This document shows positions 1-8,665 of a DNA stretch of 64,000 bases, in pieces. Positions within the stretch are counted from its first letter, which is position 1, and every line of letters begins with the position of its first letter. Where the stretch lies: NCBI RefSeq assembly GCF_004345705.1, contig NZ_SLWV01000001.1:248001-312000 (forward strand), in the 5' to 3' direction. The notes below the pieces were generated by a model that was not told the origin of the DNA, did not search any database, and saw only the letters and a program-made list of their open reading frames with translations. Made by a program: the position numbers and the translations under genes. Source of the stretch: Marinisporobacter balticus (lineage in GTDB: Bacteria > Bacillota > Clostridia > Peptostreptococcales > Thermotaleaceae).

Positions 1-752
1 GCAATTTTTAATATGTCTCGAACTTTATCTTCTGGAAGATCCATTTCTTTTGCAATCTCTTCAGGCTTTGGTTCTCTTCCTAATTCTTGAAGTAATTGTC
101 TTGAAATTCTTATTAATTTATTAATGGTTTCCACCATATGAACAGGAATTCTTATGGTTCTTGCCTGATCTGCTATAGCTCTTGTAATTGCCTGTCTGAT
201 CCACCAAGTTGCATAGGTACTAAATTTATAACCTTTTCTCCAATCAAATTTTTCCACAGCTTTGATAAGCCCTAGGTTTCCTTCTTGTATTAAATCTAAA
301 AACAACATGCCTCTTCCCACATATCTTTTTGCAATACTTACAACAAGCCTTAAATTCGCTTCACATAATCTTTTCTTTGCTTCTTCATCTCCCTGCTCCA
401 TTTTTTTAGCTAGCTCTATTTCTTCTGTAGCTGAAAGTAATGGTACTTTCCCAATCTCCTTGAGATACATTCTTACAGGGTCATCTATGTTAATCCCTTT
501 AGGAATTGAAATATCTAACTCTACTGTTTCTTCCGCTTCCGCTTCCTTTTCAATAAAGTCTTCCTTTTCTCCTACAATATCAATTCCCATTGCAGCTAAA
601 TTATCATATACTTCTTCAATCTGATCCTTATCTAGATCTATCTCTTCTAATGTATCCATAATCTCATTATATGTTAACATGCCTCTTTTTTTACCTTTTT
701 CTACAAGGTTTTTAACAGACTGCACTTTTTTATTTTCACTTTTCTTACTCAT
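1..752 (-). CDS. rpoD: RNA polymerase primary sigma factor RpoD/SigA, partial
   Basis: Housekeeping sigma factor that directs RNA polymerase to -35/-10 promoters. The ATG at 752 is preceded by GGGAGGG at 8 nt spacing and opens a frame that runs off the left edge, so only about 250 residues are present. An acidic region 1.1-like N-terminus is followed by region 1.2 (DPVRMYLKEIG), region 2 (NLRLVVSIAKRY, FLDLIQEGN) and region 2.4 (WWIRQAITRAI); the visible part stops within region 3. It lies 25 bp after dnaG in the same direction, the conserved dnaG-rpoD arrangement. Identification is certain; the C-terminal half (regions 3-4) is outside the window. Confidence 0.98.
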   Translation of the reverse strand, partial: MSKKSENKKVQSVKNLVEKGKKRGMLTYNEIMDTLEEIDLDKDQIEEVYDNLAAMGIDIVGEKEDFIEKEAEAEETVELDISIPKGINIDDPVRMYLKEIGKVPLLSATEEIELAKKMEQGDEEAKKRLCEANLRLVVSIAKRYVGRGMLFLDLIQEGNLGLIKAVEKFDWRKGYKFSTYATWWIRQAITRAIADQARTIRIPVHMVETINKLIRISRQLLQELGREPKPEEIAKEMDLPEDKVRDILKI

Positions 753-777
753 TACGCTTCCCTCCCTTCTTACAATC

Positions 778-2637
778 CTACAATTTTTTTAGTTCTTTCA
801 TTAATTTTTCGTAATCTATACATAACTCTCTTATCCTCACTATCTGCTCTTTTGTTTTATTTTCTACTTTTTCAAGCTGCTTTAATTCATCTTCCATATC
901 TACTTTCATGTTTTTAAATTTATGTTTTTGGATACTGTTGACATAATCGATTAAAGCTTTTTCCACATTTTCTTTCGGTACAATGCAATGATTAATATCA
1001 TGTAATATGGCTATTTCTTTTATATTTAATTGGTTTGATATCTTTTCCAAATCCACAGAATCATCTTTTTCATACAATTCATAAAGAATTTGTGCTATTT
1101 TTTTATAAGTTTCATCTACGAAATCCTCATAAGAAATAACTATCTTTACTTTATAGAAAATTTCTTTATTAGCTGTCATTAATTTTAATAAGCACCTTTG
1201 CGCTTCTAAATGTCCATTTTTTTCTATTGGTTTTAAAGGTTGTATCTCATATTTATTAGTATACCTATCATGTTTACTTCTATACTTATTCCCATCTAGT
1301 ATCTGTTTTTTTTCATTATTTCTTCTATCGTATTTATTATTTCCATAAATTTCTGACTTTATAGCTTCTATTGAAATTCGTGATTCTAATGCAATTTTCT
1401 TAATATATGCATCCATCTCTACTGGGCTCGTTAATCCTTTTAATATTTTTGTTATGGATTTTACAAATTTCACGCTACCTTCAGTAGTTGCTAAATCATT
1501 TTCTTTTTTTAATAACATAATTTTATAATCTATTAAAGATAGTGCATTGTCCACTTCTTCCAAGAAAGCCACTTTTCCTTTTTTCATGACAAATTCATCT
1601 GGATCTTTTCCTTGTGACAAACGCAGTACCCTTACTTTGCATCCTACTTCCCTTAAAACATCCAACCCTCGTAATGTAGCCGCTTGTCCTGCTGTATCTG
1701 TATCATATGCAATGACAACTTCCCCTGCATACCTTTTTAATAAATTCGCTTGATTTTTTGTAAGGGCTGTCCCTAAGGATGCCGTAACATTTTTTATGCC
1801 ATTTTGATAAAGTGAAATAACATCCATATATCCTTCTACCACAATGATTTGATGTTTTTGGGTCACTTCATTTTTTGCAAAATTTAGTCCAAATAAATTG
1901 TTCCCTTTATTAAAAGCTGGCGTTTCAGGAGAGTTTAAATATTTGGGCTGAAAATCACCTAATACTCTTCCCCCAAAAGCAATCACTTTTCCTGTCGTAT
2001 TAATAATGGGAAACATGACTCTGTTTCTAAATCTATCATAATAGCCATTCTTATTTTTCTGTTCTGAAACTAAACCTGCCATAAATATTTCATTTTGATT
2101 ATATCCCTTACATAAAAGATACTTATTGAGTTGTTCCCAATCCTCATGTGCATATCCTAGTCCAAATTTCTTTATTGTCTGAATCTCTAATCCTCGTTTT
2201 AACAAATAATTTAATCCACCATTTTTTTTATCCAATAAATTCTTATAATAAAACAAGGCCGCTTCTCTATTTATTTCATACACTTTATTTTTTCGATATA
2301 TTTCTTCATTTTCCTGCTTGGATGTGGAATTTTTATCAAAATTTATTCCTGCCCATTCTCCAAGTAGTGAAACCGTATCTACAAAATCTAAATTTTCAGC
2401 TTTCATAATAAAATTGATTATATCACCTTTTTCTCCACATCCAAAACAATGATAAAATTGATTTTCCTCTGATACCATGAAGGAAGGTGTTTTCTCATTA
2501 TGAAAAGGACATAACCCGACATAATTACGTCCACTTTTTTTTAATTGTACATATTTAGAAATAACCGCTACAATATCATTCCGCAGCTTTATTTCATCAA
2601 TTAATTTTTCATCAAAATTATTGCCCATATCAATCAC
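778..2637 (-). CDS. dnaG: DNA primase DnaG
   Basis: Synthesises RNA primers for replication. An N-terminal CHC2 zinc-binding domain (CPFHNEKTPSF, then FHCFGCGEKG-like YHCFGCGEKGD, residues about 40-70) is followed by the TOPRIM core (VVEGYMDVI about residue 270, AYDTDTAGQ about 310, KDPDEF about 350) and a C-terminal helicase-interaction region. The 619-aa length is normal. The start is ambiguous: a GTG at 2637 has AAAGGA 8 nt upstream, while the ATG three codons later (2628) has GGGTG upstream. It is cotranscribed with rpoD. Confidence 0.97.
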   Translation of the reverse strand: MIDMGNNFDEKLIDEIKLRNDIVAVISKYVQLKKSGRNYVGLCPFHNEKTPSFMVSEENQFYHCFGCGEKGDIINFIMKAENLDFVDTVSLLGEWAGINFDKNSTSKQENEEIYRKNKVYEINREAALFYYKNLLDKKNGGLNYLLKRGLEIQTIKKFGLGYAHEDWEQLNKYLLCKGYNQNEIFMAGLVSEQKNKNGYYDRFRNRVMFPIINTTGKVIAFGGRVLGDFQPKYLNSPETPAFNKGNNLFGLNFAKNEVTQKHQIIVVEGYMDVISLYQNGIKNVTASLGTALTKNQANLLKRYAGEVVIAYDTDTAGQAATLRGLDVLREVGCKVRVLRLSQGKDPDEFVMKKGKVAFLEEVDNALSLIDYKIMLLKKENDLATTEGSVKFVKSITKILKGLTSPVEMDAYIKKIALESRISIEAIKSEIYGNNKYDRRNNEKKQILDGNKYRSKHDRYTNKYEIQPLKPIEKNGHLEAQRCLLKLMTANKEIFYKVKIVISYEDFVDETYKKIAQILYELYEKDDSVDLEKISNQLNIKEIAILHDINHCIVPKENVEKALIDYVNSIQKHKFKNMKVDMEDELKQLEKVENKTKEQIVRIRELCIDYEKLMKELKKL

Positions 2638-3075
2638 CCATACAATCCTTTTTTTATTGTTTCTCCATATTTATTAAATTTCCTGCTTTATATGAAATTT
2701 AATTCACTAATCGCAAGAACTATATAGGGACTTTTCTATTACTTGATTAAAACTGTCAATAAACTGTACATTGTCACCTTTTATCCACTCAGCATATCAT
2801 TTAATCTTACGTCCCCCTCTCATTATTTTCATATCCATTTATCTTCTAAACATCCACTGATCTATGTTGTCTAAATTATAAACACATCCACAACTCGACA
2901 AATAAAAAACTTTATGTTGTTTTTATGAACGTTATTTATAATCTGCATATCTACTAATTGACTAATATTGTAATTTATATACATGTCATCTTTTTCCTAT
3001 GCTTCACAATATTCGACATAAGTATCTTTAATCCTTCTTAAATAATTCTAAAACTCAAATACATAATTTTCAGAA
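2638..3075. other. 438-bp AT-rich intergenic region between dgt and dnaG
   Basis: No open frame of credible length or protein-like sequence is seen on either strand. The stretch probably carries the promoter(s) of dnaG-rpoD on the minus strand; the best candidate is listed separately. No hairpin terminator for dgt is obvious here or needed, since dgt ends at the low-coordinate side of this gap. Confidence 0.5.
2687..2716 (-). promoter_or_regulatory. Candidate sigma-A promoter for dnaG-rpoD
   Basis: Minus strand TTGCGA (2716-2711), 18 nt spacer, TATAAA (2692-2687), about 50 nt before the dnaG start. The match is moderate and other AT-rich hexamers lie nearby, so this is a weak prediction. Confidence 0.3.
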
Positions 3076-4083
3076 TTATTTCTCCCACACACGAGGTACA
3101 TAAATTTCCAAATATTTGTTAATCACATATCTGTCTGTCATTCCCGCTATATAGTCCTTTACAACTTCTTCTACCCCAAAATCTTCTATTCTCATCCATA
3201 TTTCCTTAGGTATTTTTTCTTGTTTGTTCAAAAAACAATGATAAAGTTGTTCTATTATGTATTTTGCCTTATCTTCTTCTTTTTTAGCAGCTCTATTTAA
3301 ATATACTTTTTCAAACATAAAATCCCGCAATTTATTTGTATATGATTTTTTTTCTTCACTCATTCGAATCTCTTTTTTTTCATAGCTATTATTAATTACA
3401 TCTACAATCATCTTATTAATTCTTTCACTATGCGTTGCCCCTAATACACCTAAACAGTCTTTTGGTAGATCATTATAATCAATGACTCTCCCCCTTATAG
3501 CATCATCAATATCATGATTAATATATGCAATACGATCGCTAATTTTTACAATCTGCCCTTCTAATGTGCATGGTTCATTATCTCCTGTGTGATTTAATAT
3601 CCCATCGCGTACTTCAAGCGTAAGATTTAACCCATATCCTAATTTCCCTTTTTCTAAATATTCTACCACTCTTAGACTTTGTTCGTTATGCTTAAAGCCA
3701 TTTACATGGATTTCATTTAATATTTTTTCTCCACTATGTCCAAATGGCGTATGCCCGATATCATGACCTAATGCAATGGCTTCTGTTAAATCTTCATTCA
3801 ATTTTAAACTTCTAGCTATCGTTCGAGAAATTTGAGCGACTTCTAATGTATGGGTAAGTCTGGTTCTATAATGATCCCCTTCTGGTGAGAGAAATACTTG
3901 GGTTTTATGCTTAAGTCTTCTAAATGCTTTTGCATGCAGTATCCGGTCTCGATCTCTTTGATATTCTGTTCGTATAACACATTTTTCTTCCTCTACTTTT
4001 CTTCCTTTCGTTTGTGATGCCTTCGCAGCATATGGTAAAAGTCTTTCCTCTTCCATGCTTTCAGTTATTTCTCTGAAACTCAT
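3076..4083 (-). CDS. dgt: Deoxyguanosinetriphosphate triphosphohydrolase-like protein
   Basis: HD-superfamily dNTPase that hydrolyses dNTPs to the nucleoside and triphosphate and so tunes nucleotide pools. The metal-binding HD signature is complete: RTRLTHTLEV (about residues 72-81) and GHDIGHTPFGH (about 106-116), with a distal ISDRIAYINHDIDDA supplying another Asp. At 335 aa it is the short form typical of Firmicutes. The ATG at 4083 has GAGGGG upstream. It lies between ppdK and dnaG, separated from ppdK by a strong hairpin terminator, so it is probably its own transcription unit. Confidence 0.95.
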   Translation of the reverse strand: MSFREITESMEEERLLPYAAKASQTKGRKVEEEKCVIRTEYQRDRDRILHAKAFRRLKHKTQVFLSPEGDHYRTRLTHTLEVAQISRTIARSLKLNEDLTEAIALGHDIGHTPFGHSGEKILNEIHVNGFKHNEQSLRVVEYLEKGKLGYGLNLTLEVRDGILNHTGDNEPCTLEGQIVKISDRIAYINHDIDDAIRGRVIDYNDLPKDCLGVLGATHSERINKMIVDVINNSYEKKEIRMSEEKKSYTNKLRDFMFEKVYLNRAAKKEEDKAKYIIEQLYHCFLNKQEKIPKEIWMRIEDFGVEEVVKDYIAGMTDRYVINKYLEIYVPRVWEK

Positions 4084-4200
4084 TTTTACCTACCCCTCTT
4101 TTTATAAATAACTTGCTCGTATTTATATATATACAACAGACTTTATTTTATTCCTTCCTCTATTTGTAGTAGGTTATTCGTAAAAAGGTATGAATAAATT

Positions 4201-4239
4201 TGAGGTCACTGAAAAAGCTATGCTTTTTCAGTGACCTCA
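4201..4239 (-). terminator. Rho-independent terminator after ppdK
   Basis: A perfect 18-bp inverted repeat (arms 4201-4218 and 4222-4239) with a 3-nt loop lies 20 bp past the ppdK stop. On the minus strand it is followed by an AATTTATT stretch rather than a long T run. Confidence 0.8.
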
Positions 4240-4260
4240 TAAATTTTCATGCTTTTTTTA

Positions 4261-6882
4261 CTATTTATTTTTTATCGCACTACGCGCTGCTGCTAATCTT
4301 GCAATAGGTACTCTATATGGGGAACAAGAAACATAATGTAACCCTATTCTATGACAAAAATCAATTGAATCTGGATCTCCTCCATGTTCACCACAGATGC
4401 CTAATTTTATATTTGGTCTTGATTTTTTCCCTAAGTCCAGTGCAATTTCCATTAATTTTCCAACTCCAACTTGATCAAGCCTTTGGAATGGGTCTTTTTC
4501 AAAAATTCCTTTGTTTCTATATTCTCCAATAAATTTTCCTGCATCATCTCTAGAAAAAGCATAAGTCATTTGTGTCAAATCATTTGTTCCAAATGAAAAG
4601 AACTCTGCATGTTTTGCAATTTCATCAGCCGTCAATGCAGCTCTTGGTACTTCAATCATTGTACCAATTGTATAGTCAATTTTTTCGTCACTATCATTGA
4701 TAATTTCATTTGCAGTATTTACAATAAGTTCTTTTATAATTCCAAGTTCTTTTTCATGTCCAATGAGAGGCACCATAATTTCTGGTGTAATATTGATTTT
4801 CTTCTCTTTTTTCACCTCTATTGCAGCCATAATCAATGCTTTTACCTGCATTTGATAGATCTCTGGATAAGTAATCGCAAGTCTACAGCCTCTATGACCA
4901 AGCATTGGATTAAATTCTTTTAATTCTTCAACGGTTTCTTTTAGTTCCCTATATGCTACCCCTATTTGCTCTGACAATGTTTTAATATCTTCATCACTAT
5001 GTGGTAAAAATTCATGTAATGGTGGATCAAGTAGCCTTACAGTTACAGGCCTTTCACCCATTGCTTCAAATATGCCTACAAAGTCCTTTTTTTGGAAAGG
5101 TAGCAATTTATCTAAAGCGATCATTCTCTCCTCTACATCTTTTGCTACAATCATTTGTCTTACAATAGCAATTCTTTCTTCATCAAAAAACATATGCTCT
5201 GTCCTACAAAGTCCAATTCCTTCTGCCCCAAATTTTACAGCCATATGTGCATCTCTTGGCGTATCTGCATTGGTTCTAATCTTCAGAGTTCTTAAATCAT
5301 CAGCCCACTGCATAAGTTTTGAAAAGCTTCCAGATAATTCTGGTTCTTTTGTAGGAATGCTTCCCGCATAGACATTTCCAGTATTTCCGTTTAATGAAAT
5401 ATACGCTCCTTCTTTGAAGATTTTACCGCTTATTCTAAAGATTTTATTTCCTTCATCAACTTTTATTTCTCCACAACCCGCTACACAACATTTTCCCATT
5501 CCTCTTGCAACAACTGCTGCATGAGAAGTCATGCCACCTCTTGCTGTAAGAATTCCTTGGGCTGCTGCCATTCCCTCTATATCTTCAGGAGAAGTTTCTA
5601 ATCTTACCAATATTGCTTTTTCTCCAGCACTAGCAGCTTTTACAACGTCTTGGGCATTAAAATAGATTTTCCCTGTAGCAGCACCTGGCGAAGCTGGTAA
5701 ACCTGTAGTAATCTTTTCTGCTGCTTTCATTGCATTCTCTTCAAATGTTGGGTGCAGTAGCTGATCTAATTGATTTGGTTCTACTCTCATAATTGCTGTT
5801 TCTTTGTCTATTAGCCCTTCATTCACCATATCTACAGCTGCATGAATGGCCGCTGGTGCTGTTCTTTTTCCATTTCTTGTTTGTAGAAGATATAAATTTC
5901 CTTTTTCAATCGTAAATTCGATATCTTGCATATCTTTATAATGGTTTTCTAAAAGATTTGCAACACGTACAAACTCTTCATATACTTTTGGCATAGTATC
6001 ATTTAATTTTTCAATAGATTGAGGTGTTCTAATCCCTGCTACAACATCTTCTCCTTGTGCATTCATCAAGAATTCCCCAAACAATTTTTTCTCCCCATTA
6101 GATGGATTCCTTGTAAAAGCTACCCCTGTACCAGATGTTTCTCCCATATTTCCAAATACCATAGACTGTATATTTACTGCTGTTCCTAAGTGCCCAGGTA
6201 TATCATTTATTTGTCTATAAATAATTGCTCTTGTATTATTCCAAGAACCAAAAACAGCTTCAATTGCCATAAGTAATTGTTCTCTAGGTTCTTGCGGGAA
6301 ATCTTTTTTTGTTTCTTTTTTGACAAGTTCTTTATATCCTTTAATAATATTTTTAAGGTTCTCTACATCTAATGCTGTATCCAGTTCAATTTTATTTATT
6401 TCCTTTTCATTCTCTAAGATACGATCAAATTTATATTTTGGAATACTTAGAACAACATCTCCAAACATTTGAATAAATCTTCTATAACTATCATAAGCAA
6501 ATCGTTCGTTTTCTGTTTCAGATGCTAGACCTACTACAGATTGGTCATTTAATCCTAAATTTAATATGGTATCCATCATTCCTGGCATAGAAACTACAGC
6601 ACCAGATCTTACGGATACAAGTAGCGGATCTTTTATATCTCCAAATTTTTTGTTGATCTTTTCTTCTAATCCTTGGAGAAGTTCAAATATTTGTTTCTCA
6701 ATATCTTCACTAATTTTTTTCTCATCTTCATAATATTGATTGCACGCTTCTGTACTAACAGTAAATCCTGGAGGAACAGGCAACCCTATTTTTGTCATCT
6801 CTGCTAAGTTTGCTCCCTTCCCTCCAAGTATTGATTTCATTTCCTTATTTCCGTCGTCAAAAGCATATACATATTTTCTCAT
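4261..6882 (-). CDS. ppdK: Pyruvate, phosphate dikinase
   Basis: Interconverts pyruvate + ATP + Pi and PEP + AMP + PPi, in anaerobes often used as a reversible glycolytic/gluconeogenic step. Visible are the N-terminal ATP-grasp start (GGKGANLAEM, residues about 20-30), the swivelling phosphohistidine domain with catalytic His in GGMTSHAAVVARGMG (about 450-465), and the C-terminal PEP/pyruvate TIM barrel ending with the catalytic Cys in GICGEHGG. The start is the ATG at 6882 (873 aa), with AAAGGAG 8 nt upstream; a longer frame begins six codons earlier without such a site. Its regulator PDRP lies 30 bp upstream, so the two are almost certainly cotranscribed. Confidence 0.98.
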   Translation of the reverse strand: MRKYVYAFDDGNKEMKSILGGKGANLAEMTKIGLPVPPGFTVSTEACNQYYEDEKKISEDIEKQIFELLQGLEEKINKKFGDIKDPLLVSVRSGAVVSMPGMMDTILNLGLNDQSVVGLASETENERFAYDSYRRFIQMFGDVVLSIPKYKFDRILENEKEINKIELDTALDVENLKNIIKGYKELVKKETKKDFPQEPREQLLMAIEAVFGSWNNTRAIIYRQINDIPGHLGTAVNIQSMVFGNMGETSGTGVAFTRNPSNGEKKLFGEFLMNAQGEDVVAGIRTPQSIEKLNDTMPKVYEEFVRVANLLENHYKDMQDIEFTIEKGNLYLLQTRNGKRTAPAAIHAAVDMVNEGLIDKETAIMRVEPNQLDQLLHPTFEENAMKAAEKITTGLPASPGAATGKIYFNAQDVVKAASAGEKAILVRLETSPEDIEGMAAAQGILTARGGMTSHAAVVARGMGKCCVAGCGEIKVDEGNKIFRISGKIFKEGAYISLNGNTGNVYAGSIPTKEPELSGSFSKLMQWADDLRTLKIRTNADTPRDAHMAVKFGAEGIGLCRTEHMFFDEERIAIVRQMIVAKDVEERMIALDKLLPFQKKDFVGIFEAMGERPVTVRLLDPPLHEFLPHSDEDIKTLSEQIGVAYRELKETVEELKEFNPMLGHRGCRLAITYPEIYQMQVKALIMAAIEVKKEKKINITPEIMVPLIGHEKELGIIKELIVNTANEIINDSDEKIDYTIGTMIEVPRAALTADEIAKHAEFFSFGTNDLTQMTYAFSRDDAGKFIGEYRNKGIFEKDPFQRLDQVGVGKLMEIALDLGKKSRPNIKLGICGEHGGDPDSIDFCHRIGLHYVSCSPYRVPIARLAAARSAIKNK

Positions 6883-6911
6883 GTCCAAAACTCCTTTCAA
6901 GTAACAAATTC

Positions 6912-7721
6912 TTATACGTTTTGTTTCAATATTTCTAAAATAATATTTGCGCTTTCTTCTATGGCTTTATTTGATACATCAATGATTGGACAAGCTAGTC
7001 TTTTCATTAGACTTTCGGCATAATCTAATTCTTTTAGTATTCTATCCATACTTGCATAATTTGCTTCATTTCTAAGACCTAGAGCTTTTAGCCGCTCTTG
7101 TCTTATTTCATTTAATTTTATTGGATTTGTAGTAAGTCCTATTATTTTTTTAGATGCAACCTTAAATAACTCTTCTGGTATAGGTACTTCTGGTACTAAT
7201 GGAACATTTGCAACTTTTATGTTTTTATGGGCAAGATACATGCTCAGTGGTGTTTTAGAAGTTCTTGATATACCCACTAATACAACATCTGCTTTGTTTA
7301 AGCCTCTTGGATCTTTTCCATCATCATATTTTACAGCAAATTCGATTGCCTCAATTTTTTTAAAATATTTTTCATCTAATTTTCGAATCAGACCTGGTTC
7401 ATTTTTCGGGATATCTCCTAAAACTTTTTGTAAAGAATCTACGATTGGGGTCATAATATCAATACTAATAATATCATGCTGCTGTGCCTTTTCAATCAAT
7501 ATTTTTCTCAAAGCTGGTACAACCATTGTAAAAACAATCAAAGAGTTTTCATTCGCTGCTTCATTCATAATCTCAACAATTTGATCTTCATCCGATATAT
7601 ATGGAAATCTCCTTATTTCGCAATCTTTACACACAAATTGGCTAATAGCTGCTTTTACAACTTGTTCTCCTGTTTCTCCTATAGAATCAGATATTATATA
7701 TACAACAAGTCTGCGATTCAT
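6912..7721 (-). CDS. Pyruvate, phosphate dikinase regulatory protein (DUF299, PDRP)
   Basis: Bifunctional serine/threonine kinase-phosphorylase that inactivates PPDK by ADP-dependent phosphorylation of a Thr next to its catalytic His and reactivates it by Pi-dependent dephosphorylation. The 269-aa protein has the family start (YIISDSIGETGEQV) and the P-loop-like GISRTSKTPLSMYL (about residues 150-163). The ATG at 7721 has a GGGGGG-rich Shine-Dalgarno. Placement between ccpN and ppdK couples transcriptional and post-translational control of the pyruvate/PEP step. B. subtilis has the same ccpN-yqfL order. Confidence 0.96.
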   Translation of the reverse strand: MNRRLVVYIISDSIGETGEQVVKAAISQFVCKDCEIRRFPYISDEDQIVEIMNEAANENSLIVFTMVVPALRKILIEKAQQHDIISIDIMTPIVDSLQKVLGDIPKNEPGLIRKLDEKYFKKIEAIEFAVKYDDGKDPRGLNKADVVLVGISRTSKTPLSMYLAHKNIKVANVPLVPEVPIPEELFKVASKKIIGLTTNPIKLNEIRQERLKALGLRNEANYASMDRILKELDYAESLMKRLACPIIDVSNKAIEESANIILEILKQNV

Positions 7722-7739
7722 CTTTTAGTGCCCCCCTTT

Positions 7740-8381
7740 TTAATTATTTATTCCAAGTTCAACAAATACTCTTGTGATATTAGTCTTAGATACTTTTCCC
7801 ACGACTTTGTAGTATTCTTTTTTATCTACTTTAACTTTTTCAACTACAGGAAGACTGTCTATCTCATGATCTATAATTTTAATCGCAGCTTCTAGCACAG
7901 TTTCATTTGGATACGTCATAATAATATTAGGCATTCTCGTCATAATTAAACCTACAGGTACCTTATTTACATCTGTACCACCCATAATGTTTCTTAGAAA
8001 ATCTTTTCTTGATACGGCTCCTGCAAGATAACCCTCTGATAGTACAAAAATAGATCCTACATCTTCAAGAAATAATATGACGAGTGCATCGTAGAGTGTA
8101 GTTTGTTCGTCAACAACAACAGGTATAGATTTTATATCATTTACTGTTATACCATGAATTTTCTCAGAAATTAGATTTATTGGCTTATTTCCAGAATAAA
8201 GATAACCGACCTTAGGTCTTGCATCTAACATACCTGTCATTGTAAGTATAGCTAAATCTGGTCTTAGTGTAGCTCTTGTAACTTTTAGTATTTTCGCAAT
8301 TTGCTCGCTAGTTATTGGTTCTTTTTCCTTTACAATCTCAATAATTGCTTGTTGGCGTTTTGAAAATTCTATGGTTATCAC
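7740..8381 (-). CDS. ccpN: CcpN-type HTH/CBS transcriptional regulator
   Basis: Repressor of gluconeogenic genes in the B. subtilis CcpN (YqzB) family. Residues about 5-60 form a winged helix (SKRQQAIIEIVKEKEPIT, then RATLRPDLAILTMTG); residues about 75-205 are two CBS domains likely to sense ligand. 213 aa matches the family. The start is unclear: the frame opens with GTG at 8381, but that GTG lies inside the only Shine-Dalgarno (GAGGTGAT), while an ATA codon at 8372-8370 sits 8 nt after GAGG. Homologues begin near the GTG. It heads the ccpN-PDRP-ppdK cluster, and CcpN-box-like sites lie just upstream. Confidence 0.93.
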   Translation of the reverse strand: MITIEFSKRQQAIIEIVKEKEPITSEQIAKILKVTRATLRPDLAILTMTGMLDARPKVGYLYSGNKPINLISEKIHGITVNDIKSIPVVVDEQTTLYDALVILFLEDVGSIFVLSEGYLAGAVSRKDFLRNIMGGTDVNKVPVGLIMTRMPNIIMTYPNETVLEAAIKIIDHEIDSLPVVEKVKVDKKEYYKVVGKVSKTNITRVFVELGINN

Positions 8382-8404
8382 CTCTTTTATAGAATTTTAT
8401 GTAA

Positions 8405-8437
8405 TATGTTATACTATTTATTTTTATATGTTATATT
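8405..8437. promoter_or_regulatory. Tandem CcpN-box-like operators upstream of ccpN
   Basis: Two 11-mers, TATGTTATACT (8405-8415) and TATGTTATATT (8427-8437), share the same orientation and lie 22 bp apart, two helical turns. Both fit the B. subtilis CcpN operator consensus TRTGHYATAYW as I recall it. A possible promoter, TTGTTA (8456-8451) 17 nt before TAACAT (8433-8428) on the minus strand, would place site 2 over the -10. This suggests autoregulation of ccpN-PDRP-ppdK. Confidence 0.5.
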
Positions 8438-8596
8438 ATATATATCATTGTAACAAATATTAAACATTTTTACTATCTCTTTTTTCACTTTTTTATATTT
8501 TTTTCAGAAAATAATTATATCTATAAAATAATTCTTCTTTATTATAACTATTTGCTATCTATATAAACAGCATAGCATAATTTGTAATTTTTTTTA

Positions 8597-8641
8597 GAAA
8601 AAGACAATAGTGAGAATGCAGTAACTTCTCCTCTATTGTCT
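8597..8641 (-). terminator. Terminator downstream of glyS
   Basis: Arms AGACAATAG (8602-8610) and its complement (8633-8641), with an inner GAGAA/TTCTC pairing, are followed on the minus strand by TTTTTC. It lies just past the glyS stop. Confidence 0.8.
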
Positions 8642-8665
8642 CCTATATACACATGATATATATTC

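Noticed and set aside
2753..2758. Consensus TTGACA as the dnaG -35
   Set aside because: No acceptable -10 lies 16-19 nt downstream on the minus strand.
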